Below are positions 11,816 to 23,140 of a stretch of 64,000 bases of DNA, one piece after another. Under the pieces are notes generated by a model. That model did not search any database. It saw only the letters and a program-made list of their open reading frames with translations, and was not told where the DNA came from. The DNA lies in NCBI RefSeq assembly GCF_037975245.1, contig NC_092567.1, forward strand, positions 8,556,714 to 8,620,713, read 5' to 3'. The stretch comes from Apostichopus japonicus. Its lineage: Eukaryota > Echinodermata > Holothuroidea > Aspidochirotida > Stichopodidae. Numbering within the stretch: the first letter of the stretch is position 1; each line of letters begins with the position of its first letter. The position numbers and the translations under genes were made by a program.

Positions 11816-12620
11816 AGTACCCATTAGTTGCAAAATACACATAGTTTAGTGTATACCAAGTTTTGATTCCTTATCGAAGGCAAAAGGAATATATGCAATG
11901 GTGATGGCGTGTGCGTGTATGTGTGCGTCTGTGACACTTGCTTGAGTCCGCGATAACTCAACATCGGGGTGATGCATATTTGTCCTACTTGTTATGTAAA
12001 TCTATTATAGTAAGAAGGTGTGCCCAATATTTGTAGCGCTGACCTTATGAATATTAATACGGTTATGGTTTCAAACGTAAAACGTTTTACATTGCAAAAA
12101 CTCAGCAACCCGGGCCGGGTCGGATTGCAGCCAAACTTGGTATACAGTTGCTGGTTAATATCTGGGCCACAACAAATTCCGGACTCATTTTTGAGCTGGT
12201 GGAACCAAATTTTATTTCCAACTAAAATGCATTTTGAGGCAACTGGGACCATCTGAGCCCACATTTTCTCTCCATTGCAATAACACCGCTACCGTAAGTC
12301 TGGTTGTAGCCAAACTTGGTATACAGTTGTTGGTTAATAGCTGGTACATGTAGGCCATCTGGACCCCAATAATTCCGCGCACATTTTTGGGCCAGCAGGG
12401 CAAACTTATATTTCCAACTCAATTGCATTTTGGGATATGTTCTTTGGGTTCGAATTTGTGAGCGCAATATTTTTGGGACCATTTGAGGACAAAATTGTAT
12501 TGGACCCAATTTTTGGGAAGGCCACAATTAGTCCACAATCTTCAAGTGCATCAGATTGTATCCAAACTTGGAATATAGTTGTTGGTTAATAGCTGGTACA
12601 TGTGGCCATAATTATTATGA
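11816..12620 (+). repeat. Dispersed-type repeat with three internal tandem units
   Basis: CCAAACTTGG followed by (G)TATACAGTTG-like sequence and TGGTTAATA occurs at 12131, 12310 and 12562. Around it are shared words such as ATTTCCAACT, GCATTTTG and GGCCA. The unequal spacing (179 and 252) shows old tandem units with indels. The 5' part carries TGTGCGTCTGTGACACTTGC. The structure resembles a decayed interspersed repeat; no coding frame survives. A perfect 14-bp palindrome (GTAAAACGTTTTAC) lies at about 12078-12091. Confidence 0.6.
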
Positions 12621-12864
12621 TACCGTATTTGATGATGACGTACACAACTTTAATATACCACTAAGCAAGTAACCATAGTGACCGTCAGGCTCTGGTTAAT
12701 ATTGTATCGTTAGAATAACGCTGATAATTGTCTGTACATTTAGTAAACCTTACAACGGTATGCTCCCTGTGTTTCACTTATCATTTTTATTGTTTCCTTC
12801 GATTTTACTTTATTGCAACTTTTAAAGTTTCTATTTGTTAGTTAGTCTAAAAGAGAATCAAACC

Positions 12865-13391
12865 CAACAATCATATTAATATTATGTGATAGGTAAGCTA
12901 TCGATCTTTGTCATAGGTAAGCTATCTATCATTTTAATCGTATGTGATAGGTAATATATCGATCATTGTAATATTATGTGATAGGTAAGCTATTGATCAT
13001 ATTAATATTATGTGATAGGTAAGCTATCGATCATTGTAATATTATGTGATAGGTAAGCTATGGATCATTTTAATATTATGTGATAGGTAAGCTATGGATC
13101 ATATCAATATTATGTGATAGGTAAGCTATCGATCATTGTAATATTATGTGATAGGTAAGCTATCGATCATTGTAATATTATGTGATAAGTAAGCTATGGA
13201 TCATATTAATATTATGTGATAGGTAAGCTATCGATCATTTTAATAGTATGTGATAGGTAAGTTATCGATCAGTTTAATAGTATGTGATAGGTAAGCTATC
13301 GATCATTTAATATTATGTGATAGGTAAGTTATCGATCATTTAAAATTATGTGATAGGTAAGCTATGGATCATATTAAAATTGTGTGATAGG
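12865..13391 (+). repeat. 34-bp minisatellite, about 16 units
   Basis: The repeat core is TGTGATAGGTAAGCTATCGA followed by TCATTNTAATATTA. Each unit carries GATAG-GTAAG-CTATC, a 5-bp inverted pair around a 5-nt loop, and most also have ATCGAT. Every unit also contains AGGTAAG, which matches a splice-donor consensus on the plus strand. Units differ at a few positions (CGATC/GGATC, TTTTAAT/TGTAAT). Confidence 0.95.
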
Positions 13392-13535
13392 TAATTAATA
13401 ACAATGACATGTATTGATTTACAAATCCAGTTCTTTGTTCCGTTAATATGATTTTTAATGATGTTTCTTGAAGACAATAGGAACATGTGACTTTGAGTAT
13501 TATAGTAAGATTTTAACATGATACTCTCTTAAAAT

Positions 13536-13815
13536 GAGAGACTGAAATTTCAGTCTAATCGACTGAAATTTCAGTCTAATGATGGATGGGATAAGGGATC
13601 AGACTACTTAGACTGAATTTCAGTCTGAAATGTAAAGACTGAAGGTCAGTCTTAATTAGACTGAATACTCTGCAGTCTAATAGACTGAAAATCAAACCAC
13701 TTTAGACTGAACAGTCAGCAGTTTAGACTGATTTATTGCAGCACCAGTCTTAATTAGATTGAATACGCTCAGTCTATTAGACTGATATCAGACTGAACAG
13801 TCGGTCCTTTAGACT
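13536..13815. repeat. Left subterminal AGACTGAA repeat cluster
   Basis: At least ten copies of AGACTGAA or TTCAGTCT lie in both orientations. They include AGACTGAAATTTCAGTCT, a perfect 18-bp palindrome near 13540, and a second near-copy just after it. Subterminal repeats of this kind commonly bind the transposase, which is an inference here. Confidence 0.85.
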
Positions 13816-14406
13816 GAATTATTACACATCATAGCTATACTGTCATTCTTATAAACTGCAAATTCTGGATTGAACAAGCTTTTCTATTGATCCTCCGTGT
13901 TGGCTAAGTGCTGAAATTCTTCAATATAGATGCATTTAAGGTCATCAAAGACAACATTCAATGATCTGTTAATGCAGGGGAATTTACTGAAAGGTGCTAC
14001 TTCATGGAGTGACTTCGCCTTCACATCCAATCATGTTAGGCTATAAAGACCAGAAAATCGTTGTGACAGTCACACACAAAGTACATTAAAAATGGTATTC
14101 CATCAAGAAATATAATTGTCAATATCCACCAAACAGTAATTTTATTTCCACTAACCCACTTATATATTCTTATATAACTTTCGTTATCATATTAAAAAAA
14201 ACAGACCTCAAAACTACAATATTCTCAGGAATGTTCAACAAAACATGTTATCTTTCCAACAAACATTCAAATTATAAAGATACTTTACATAACAGTGACA
14301 TATTTTCAGTTCAATATTAATCTGTCAAATTTCTGCTTGAATTGGGCCATCTAAAATGTTCTTTATTATTTTTTTTTGAAAAGGATTAGGTGAGCTGAGA
14401 ACAGAT

Positions 14407-14511
14407 CAGTGGTGTCGCCAATGGGTGGCCTGGGGACCCCCCCCCCCCCGAGAGGGAATTCACAAATAGACATATCACCAACCAAGATTCAAATGTCTGG
14501 CAACACCACTG
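14407..14511. mobile_element. Short hAT-type MITE, 105 bp
   Basis: The 5' end CAGTGGTGTCGCCA and the reverse complement of the 3' end, CAGTGGTGTTGCCA, match at 13 of 14 bases. Flanking octamers are GAACAGAT (14399-14406) and CAACAGAA (14512-14519), sharing a central AACAGA. This is consistent with an 8-bp hAT target duplication that has mutated. The interior contains a 13-C run (14437-14449). Confidence 0.7.
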
Positions 14512-15730
14512 CAACAGAAAGCACTCTAAATTCTTTGTATGTCACCACCAGGTGGTAATACCCTGGAATTCATTGACAACACAGCTTGTAAATTGAGTCG
14601 TTATATACCCAGCTGATGCAATCTCCCGATCTCACTGAACTTTAAATTGTCCACTGTAAAGGATATAGTAACTATACGATCCTGCCTTTACAAAAGGGAC
14701 AGGATGGAAACACGACAATAGTACAATGGATCTGGTACATTGCCTTTTTTCCAGTTGTGAATCATTAATGTATAGTAGCAACAATTTCTTAGAATGATTT
14801 CAAAATGGGGAAAACATATCACATATTTTCAGCAGGTTATTTATAAAATATTAAGAATGGTTAAACTATATATCAGTACGGTCAACATTTAATACTTTGT
14901 GTTTCAATGACATAGATTGGCGATTGCTGAAAGTCATTATCCAGCACACACAAAACAAAATATTACAAGCAGTTGACAGAATGGCACAAACTTCATAATG
15001 GCTATTAGATAAACATGAATTATTATATACTGCATTCACGATTTCATGATATGGCATTCCTATAAAGCAAATGTGTATGCAAAAACAGTACATGTGACAA
15101 TTATACCACCCTCAATTATTTCTTAACTTTCTGATAGTAATCATATATAGTGATTTTGATTGGGATTTCAATCAAATTTTGAAGTTTTATAAATTATCTG
15201 ACGTGAATCATTTGATGTCGGCCTCTAGCTGAAAAAGAAATGTCACTCGAGAGTCGACTAAAAAATTGAAAACAGTTTTGTCTCATTACATCACTAAAAT
15301 TTAAAAAAAATTGGGGGAATAATGAGGAAAGGATATTCTCAAATGGAATTTTCTACAGTTACTGACTTTATAATAATCAGGTTACTTGCTTTTCATGGAA
15401 AAAATTATGGAATATTGTGCACAATAAATAATATTAGCTTAATTAATTGCTTAATTAAATAAACCTTCAACATAGTGAGTGCAGTGAAATGTGGGAACAT
15501 TAAAGTATACATTAAAATAACATGCTCGAAAAATCATACAACTAAGTTTTTTGGGCAACTAGGTGTTTGTTTAATTACATTCATAGTTAGATCAGTATCA
15601 TTTAAAAACATTTTTAAAAACCAAAAATCAATTAAATATTTATTTCTGGAGCCCTCCCTATTCATATAAAACTGTTGGTAAACTCAGGGTAATCAATTTA
15701 ACGTTTTAGGGTATGTGTTAGTTACTCCTT

Positions 15731-16097
15731 AAAGGCATTGAAGACTTGTCCAAAACAGCATGCAGCCATCTGAAAAAGTTAAATTTCTGTTGCTTGCAAG
15801 TGATGTTTGTTCGTGTCGCTAAAAAAGACAGACAGTAATGAAACGTGATACCTTGATATCTTTAGCTGGACCTGAGATGTTCATCGCTGTATCGTTTATA
15901 CACTGTAATGTGGGTATTGACGGCAGCTGTATGTACTGACTGTACACTAGTGTCTAATTACAGACGGGCAAGCTGTGTTTGTATTTTCTGGGATCGATGG
16001 CAGTGTTTAACACTTTCTGTTACACCTCATTCGAAACTAGGTCAGATTACCGGCATTAGACATTCTTTTTGCGCGAGACTTCACACCCTTTTAAAGC
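15731..16097 (+). repeat. Dispersed repeat family R1, copy 2
   Basis: Same family and orientation as 4992-5357. It lies inside the 4.5-kb TIR element, so it either inserted there or was captured. Confidence 0.85.
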
Positions 16098-17245
16098 TAC
16101 ACACGTGGTTCCGGACTACAGAGCAATAAAAAAGTAACGTTCACTCCTTGAAGTTACTCCATGCTGGCTGCCCGTATAGATGTGGCAAGGATACGGACGA
16201 GAGACTTCACTTCTGTTGGTTGCAAAATTCCATACACCATGGAAGCATGGAACTCACAAAACTAGTGTTGTAGAGGGGGAGCATAGTCTATGTTAAATGT
16301 ATGTTCTACGCCTCTGTCCCTGCTGAAATGGCCAGTTTATCTGCCACAATGAAGAATTGTTTGGGGTTCAATTCTGGTCCGAGAGATAGGATGAAAGGCT
16401 GTCAATATTGTCCTTGTCTGCCCTGTGCTGCGCTCTCAATATCTGTGCCCTCCTGTTTGGTGAAGATAAAAATAAATGTGATAAAGGACAAGCAATATGG
16501 TATAAATCAAAACATTCTTAAAAAAGATATGTTGAGAGGTAGAGTTCGATTGTGGACTAGACTAGAATAATATTTAGGAGAGAATGGAGAAACAAGAACA
16601 TGACTGGCATTGTACGAAGGAGATATATCAATTCACGATAGGCAGCAATATGTCATCAATGGCGGGTGAGATGTGTTATGTGAAGGTGGATTCAAATTCA
16701 ACCTAACATTTATGGGTTATCATGTTGATTTTGGAAGGTACATGGTTACCAAGCAAGGTTTGTTGTTAGTTGTTTTCAGAAATTTCTCTTTTTAAGGATA
16801 AATTGTTCATGACATCTCCTGATTCCATTACATCAGCATAGAAAACCAGTGAACAAGGAATATGATTTACATTTTAGCCTACTGATTTCACTAATATGTC
16901 TATCTGCTTGTAAAAGAAACTGATTTCATAAGATCAGTGAATGGTAATATTACTGTAAAATCTTATAATAAAGACTGATGGCCCACTATATGTTTAATAA
17001 AATAACAAAAGCATACCAATTCTTTTCCAGTTTCCACATGATTTAAATACAACGGTAATGGTTTAACAGAATCGTGTTAGCTTCATGCTGTAATGGCTGT
17101 AGCAGTCACTACATTTTTCAAATAATTAAGGGTGCTTACAATGTATGCATAATAGTACTGTGTTTTGCAATTTCTTCAGCACTATTATGTTCAAGTATTT
17201 GTTATGAGGTTAACCTAACCTAGGCCTAGGCTAGATTCATTTTGG

Positions 17246-17390
17246 GACGATCGAGTACATATTGCAGGGCAAGCTTGCTTATTCGTCCGACGATCGGGTA
17301 CATATGCTGGACAGGCGGGCTGATTTGCCCGACGATCGGGTACATATGCAGGACCGGCGTGCTTATTCGCCCGACGATCGTGTTAATAGG
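17246..17390 (+). repeat. 42-bp minisatellite, three-plus units
   Basis: GACGATCG recurs at 17246, 17289, 17331 and 17373 (steps 43, 42, 42). The intervening text is GGTACATATGC(A/T)GGAC and CTTATTCG(C/T)CC. Because 42 is a multiple of three, one frame reads a 14-residue repeat, but I see no evidence of coding. Confidence 0.85.
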
Positions 17391-17543
17391 CCCCACCAAT
17401 TATAACAATAGCCTAGGCCCTATTTGCTATAGTACAGCCTAGCTAGGCCTACCTCGCACGCAAGCCTAGAATAACTAACGTTACGAACTGCCAAGCTTTT
17501 ATTCTGTATTCATTGGAAAACAACAAAAAACATACATACATAC

Positions 17544-17613
17544 CCTCGAAAACTGTTATCACTTCTTCGTGGAAACCTTTATTTGTAAGAGAAGTTCTTA
17601 AAGACTCAGCCAT
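17544..17613 (-). CDS. Candidate first coding exon of a SAM-domain-like protein
   Basis: Reading the minus strand from 17613, an ATG opens a 70-nt exon and ends at a good donor (G|GTATGT). It encodes MAESLRTSLTNKGF followed by HEEVITVFE, in phase 1. The pattern of a short N-terminus, Leu-rich helix, KGF, then EEVI..F(E) resembles the first two helices of sterile alpha motif domains. In many of these the next exon supplies the acidic ENEIDG-type turn. I could not find that next exon further left. The exon lies about 450 bp inside the right TIR and would be transcribed inward. It is either the start of an element-encoded protein or a captured host exon. Confidence 0.35.
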
Positions 17614-17914
17614 TGCTAATTTATAACCTTTACTCTAGCTTAGACATACGGTCGTCTGTCTCGTCCATGCTTAACAGTGTGTACGACGTGCGTACGTACA
17701 GTACAGCGATTACCTGGCTAAGCGAAGAATATAGTAGTATATATGTACACAAATTGTAGCGCTCGTTGTCACTTATTTTTGTGCGGCCTATTTGCAAATT
17801 TTCTGATGACGTAGGCGCATTTCTGTTCTCTGATTGGATACATTTTTCAGTGGAATACAGAGACTGAAAATGGTAAGATGCCATGCCACATGTGATTAGC
17901 TGATTGGTTAATAA

Positions 17915-18050
17915 AGTCAGTCCAAAACAGCGACTGAACGGTGTAACTGATAATACAGTCTAAGTAGAGTGTTTCTCAGTCTAAACTCAGTGTATAACAC
18001 TGAAAAAAAATTCAGTCTCAAAGAAGACTGAATTCTTCAGTCTATCATTT
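17915..18050. repeat. Right subterminal AGACTGAA repeat cluster
   Basis: Several GACTGAA, CAGTCTAA and TTCAGTCT copies mirror the left end, just inside the right TIR. Confidence 0.8.
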
Positions 18051-18060
18051 TAAGAGAGTA

Positions 18061-21000
18061 GCAACGAAGATAATGTTCTGTATATTTAACATGAACCTTA
18101 AATGTTATGATCGGCTCTCCATACATATCTTCCATCTTCTTGTATCGTTATTTTGCTACTTCTTATTAATGATGCTGATTGATGATTAATGAATATTCAT
18201 GATCTCTTCATTGTAATTCAGTTTTTGTCTCATTTGTTTTAACTAAATTGGATATTATGAAGCCATGGAGTTTACCAATATAACCCAAGCGCTCTCACGC
18301 AAACTGAATATATTTACATAACTACAGACACATATTTAAATATAAATATGGAAGAAATCACTGCGTTGCGGTATCTGTTTATGACATTACATATTTCCAA
18401 GGTAATAATTATCCCTTTATTTGTAATTGTTCTTGGTATCTTCCGTATTTCTGTATGCTTGTACACATATACAATTTTTACAACCAAACAGACTTGTTCC
18501 CTTTGAGGCGATCCTGGTCTCTCATTGTGATACAATTAAAACCGATTCATCCCGTTTATCTGTTACTATATCATAAGTCCATATCGTAGAATCTAATGAT
18601 GAAATTATTGATATTGTAATGTCAATGGAAGCAATAAAAGAAAACTAATCGGAGAAATATTGTCAGCAGTGTTATCTCTGTGTAACATATAGTCTATGTA
18701 CTAACTTGTAATTTCAACCTTTTACTCTGTTCTGTCCTGCTGTCACACGGGATGTTACGGCTACACAGTAAATCTCAAAACAGGTGAGGCTAGTATAGTT
18801 GCGGTTCGATTAAGAAATTCTCCTAACAAAAGTGTTGATGTCGCTATGTGTGCCTTAAATTTAAACTTTCTCTTCAAGTTCATCCCAACATTTTCTAGAA
18901 ACAAGTGCTTTTTGAAAGATTTTAAACTTCCAACTTATTTCATATGATTTCAAATATTCAAGAGTACGAAATCCAATAACCGTAAAGTATATTGCTCAAT
19001 GTGGCATCTGTTGACCAGTATCTGATTTTGTAGCGTATTTTGGGCAATATCTGAATCATCTCCAGGCAGGATTTTTAAAGGTTTTAAATTTCCCTTGTTT
19101 TTGTTCTTTAAGAAAAAAATTCACTCCTCGTCCACATACGAAGATCTCTCCTTGTCAACATCCATTATGTTGATCATTGACGTATGTGCACGCACGAGGG
19201 GGTGGGGGCTGGGTGGGGTGATGAGGGGTGTTCTTTGTGGATTCCCTCCATTATGTTAAACTTAAATCGAGATGAACTTCCTTATTGAATTTCATTTGGT
19301 AAATTAAAGATGAGTAAATAAACTGGTATATCAATTACACCGATACCCCTCGCCACTATATATTCTTACTGAAATCATTTCTCCCGTACAATGTCCTTTC
19401 CCTTCCCCGTTTGTCCACAACTTCACTGGATACCACGTATGTCTGTTTCTATGTATTGACAACGTCATAATGCTTATCAATATATGTTAAAAAAAAAAAA
19501 AAATTGGAGGCCTTTGTTAGGTAACACTTTGTCACGCCCGTCTGCAGGGTTTTCCTTAAACTGTACCCTCAAACGCAAACGAAAGTGTAAATTTGCTGGG
19601 AATGTTTATTAATTCTATTTTATTTTATGACTTTATATCATGAATTTGAAGGTTTGCTTCCTAGACTTGTTTTCAACATAGATTTCAATCCTTTCTTGTT
19701 TCACTCTCTTTGACTCAGTTTCTAAAGGTCGTAAACATTGACCTATATTGAGATCTGGCAGTAATATAAATGGCTTCTTTTATCCTTAATGGTGTGATTT
19801 TGTGGTCTTGCAGTAAAATAGATATATCGTCTCATTAACACCGCGGTTTACGGTATACCGCCAGCTGACAGATTGTGGCAATTCATCCTAAGCAAGAGAT
19901 AGTATCAGATTGATACAAAGTTCAGTGATGGGGTAATGATTGTTCCTTGTTTCACGTGTTTAATGCGTGGATAAGTTACACTACTTAGGTTGTACTGAGG
20001 TCATCTTTGATTCAATATTTTACCATGAACATTGCCTTACCAAATTCAAATATGAGAATTTTCAATAAAGAAAATGAAGCTTGCAACTTGTCGTCACCTA
20101 GATAGTTTTTTTAATCTAGATTTAATCCTTCGAAGAACTAAAGATGAACTGGAAACATCCAAACTTTTAAGTTACTGTTTGCTTGAATTAAGCATAACAA
20201 TTTCAACTAAAAATTTTGCTTCGGTATTCCTGAAGCAAATAACAGATTCCCTCAAAATCATCCTAAATATTTGTTTGAAATATACAAATAATAATATACT
20301 TAGCCTAAGGTTATCTTAAGATGAAGACTGTGGAGTACGGTCAGGATAGTCAGAGTGAGGTTGTAGGATTATTTAGATCATACATGTGTATTTGAAATTG
20401 GGTGTGCCGCTCTGACGTAAGTTAGTTGTTGATGTTCACAATAATGGATATTCAAAGAACATAATGATATATATACAAACACCAAAAGAAACAAAGGTGG
20501 AACCAGAGTAATGCACAGCTTACAACAGTAAAAGATTTGTTCATTTATTAGGGGAAGATTATTGTCGTTGGATCAATATCCCAGGATTTTACCTTGTGAT
20601 TCTTTCGCGATAATATCGATATTCCAGATGGATGTAGGCTATATACTACCATGGATTAAGGATCAACACGATATTCAGAGACCTACATCTTTTCGTTGGC
20701 TGAGAAGATGATTCCTTGTGGAGGATTACATTTGTTGAGAGGATCGGTTTAGTTTTATACCGGGATACACTTTAAACTATATAGCATAACGATAGTTATT
20801 TTCTAATGGTGAAGTTCGTGCGTAATTTTACCTTCCTGACTTCTCGAAACTTCTTGGAGATCAACAGATATTGGATTTCAAAGTCTTGTCCAGTTGACCT
20901 CTCGTCATCCATGTGAGTACACATTCCAATGAAATTCTATGTTAATATTAGAAAACTGGAATAAACGGTGCTATGTTAAACACGAACAACAATTTACTTC

Positions 21001-23009
21001 TCAAAGATAAGTATAGCACAACCCACAACTAATTAACTTGAACTAGCCCATGATTTTCTTCAATAAATAAGCAACTTCTACATGTCCTATATTGTAATTA
21101 AGTTTAATAAATCAAATACGAGAATATGTACGCATCCCTTGATGTAAACAATAACGTTACCCTCAAATACTGACAAACTAGGCATGCAGTAGCTGGTTTA
21201 AGTCTTAAGGGGATAGAGGGTAAATTTCAATAGTCTTTCCTGAAATGTCGATCGGAAGGGAAACAGACATTGGATACCGCTGTTACCGGTCGAAAAGTAA
21301 AATAGCGGCTTACCTACTAGCAGACAAATTGGTTTATGGTTAAAATATTGTTTGAAACATCCTCCGATTATTAATCATCACCCCAGCCCAAACTGAAAGC
21401 TTTGAATAAGGTGAATTATGTAAGACAATGGTCCTTCACTTTCATAGAGACGGACTTGTATCGCGCAGTCATGTTCCATCAATTGTGCTGCATTTGACAC
21501 AGACACCAGACAAAAAAAAGTTACACAGACACCTGTGTCTCATTTCTTTTCATAATTATAGTAAATTAGTCATCATTTCCGGGGTATGAAACTCGTTTGT
21601 TGGAATATAAATTAGAACCAAACCTAATTTGATTTTACAATATCATTTAAACTATAAGCATTAAGTCGAATTATGTACTGTTAATTCATCAATCTATATC
21701 CAATTATTGTTTCGCATAATTCATCAGTGGGCGTTAAGTAAAACTGGTCAATACCTACCGTCACAATTTCGGTACAAATAATTCCTTTACTAATGTAATA
21801 ATACACATTCGCCGTGAGAATATTATATCCATGCAGGCAAGAACAAATTTACGATTTTCAGAAAGAGTTCCGATGGTGTGCCTGCATTTGTGGGTGCTTG
21901 CGCGTGTGTGTGTGATGTTAATTTTCCATTCACAGAGATGAAAGCACCACTGTAGCCTAACTTAAACATACCTCTACTGCCTTCCTTATTTTGTTCTCGA
22001 AATGTATTGGAAAATTACATTTAATTCTCAGCACTGCATGAGTATGCCATTGTTCATTATTCTAATTACTACTTTCAGCAACTAAAAATAATGCCTTCCA
22101 ACCATGTTTGGTTTAAATCTTAGACATGGCTACTGTAATAGGTAGTTACTGTATATAGTAGACGAAAAGCCCATACATATATGTGTTGTGCATGCATGAA
22201 TTTATAGTGCATATTTGCCCATTTGTTTAATTTTAGTTGTATTACTTATATTTTGATTATGGTTCAACTCCAATTTACATATTCAAAATGAATATTTAGT
22301 TCCGTGGTGATCCAAATGCTTATATGTATTTGGTGTAGGCCTAATTGAAATTTGGAGAACATAATTAACTGTATTGTTTAGTCGGTCAAAACAAATTACC
22401 ATACCATTTGATATCATTTATCCCAAAATATTATCGTTCCATATGCAAAATGAAAGCTCATATTTAAGAAGCAATATTCTATATTGTGCATGCAAATACG
22501 TGACGTGTTAGTACTTCAACATGGCACATACAAGCTTAAAATACACCGCGCGTCCTAACTCGGCACAGACTTGTCCAATAACCAAAGAAGTATGACAGGT
22601 TCTGGCGCACCATACATATACACTGTTAGGGCATACATAAGTACATTGTAGAGGCGTCAACAAGCTGATACATCACGTTTGTCAACATTGGTTAATAGCA
22701 TGGAAAATTTAGTATATTTCAGTGTGCTGGTAATGTGATATGCAACTCCACGGATTGCCCCCTTGTCTATTATTTGTAGTGAATATCATTGTTAAATATT
22801 TACTACAGACGTTATTTGAGAAGTGTGTGTCGCTCAGTACAAATTAGTTTTTAGCTTTAAGGTCATATTACGACCAAGCCGGTTCAGTTACATGATCTTG
22901 ATAGAGGGTTTGCGTATGAGCAAATATCAAATAGCATCAGCTAATAAAAAGTAATTCAACAATTGAACACTTTGGATGATTAAAATATATTTTAAGTGAT
23001 ATATATTTA
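18061..23009. other. No gene recognised over about 5 kb
   Basis: AT-rich. I found no convincing exon, long open frame or repeat family. Minor items are an A-run at about 19488-19501 and a G-rich stretch near 19197-19230. An 81-codon domain-free frame lies at 20074-20319. Confidence 0.45.
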
Positions 23010-23140
23010 GGGGATAAGTACGAGGGGAACCGGTCTTAAATTTGATTTGAGACCAATGATGACGTCATCGAGGAGGCTGAGCGGACGTCATCAGAGGTCT
23101 CAAATCAAATATAAGACCGGTTCCTCTCGTTTTTATCCCC
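23010..23140. repeat. 131-bp foldback (palindromic MITE-like element)
   Basis: The left arm 23010-23054 (GGGGATAAGTACGAGGGGAA ... GAGACC) pairs with the right arm 23096-23140 (GGTCTC ... TATCCCC), with few mismatches over about 45 bp. The inner segments TGATGACGTC (23058-23067) and GACGTCATCA (23084-23093) extend the stem, leaving a loop of about 16 nt. A full TGACGTCA lies at 23060-23067. No clear target duplication is visible. Confidence 0.8.

Larger units (their letters stand above)
13522..18060. mobile_element. 4.5-kb DNA transposon-like element with TIRs, superfamily unknown
   Basis: The left end TACTCTCTTAAAATGAGAGA and the reverse complement of the right end, TACTCTCTTAAAATGATAGA, differ at one base. 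The match continues as ACTGAA. Both ends are packed with AGACTGAA/TTCAGTCT repeats. If the outermost TA at each end is the target duplication, the element is 13524-18058 with a TA TSD; I see no longer duplication. No transposase frame is present, so the copy is non-autonomous or decayed. It has been invaded by a small hAT MITE (14407-14511) and repeat R1 (15731-16097). A SAM-like start exon lies on the minus strand near the right end. Confidence 0.75.

Noticed and set aside
12873-13391. CRISPR-like array (short regular repeats)
   Set aside because: The whole 34-bp unit repeats with no unique spacers, in an intron-bearing eukaryotic context; it is a minisatellite.
13884-14036. Minus-strand 50-codon frame ending SLNVVFDDLKCIYIEEFQ...
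   Set aside because: It looks somewhat protein-like and could be a last exon for the SAM-like start. However, the upstream splice sites are ambiguous and no linking exons were found.
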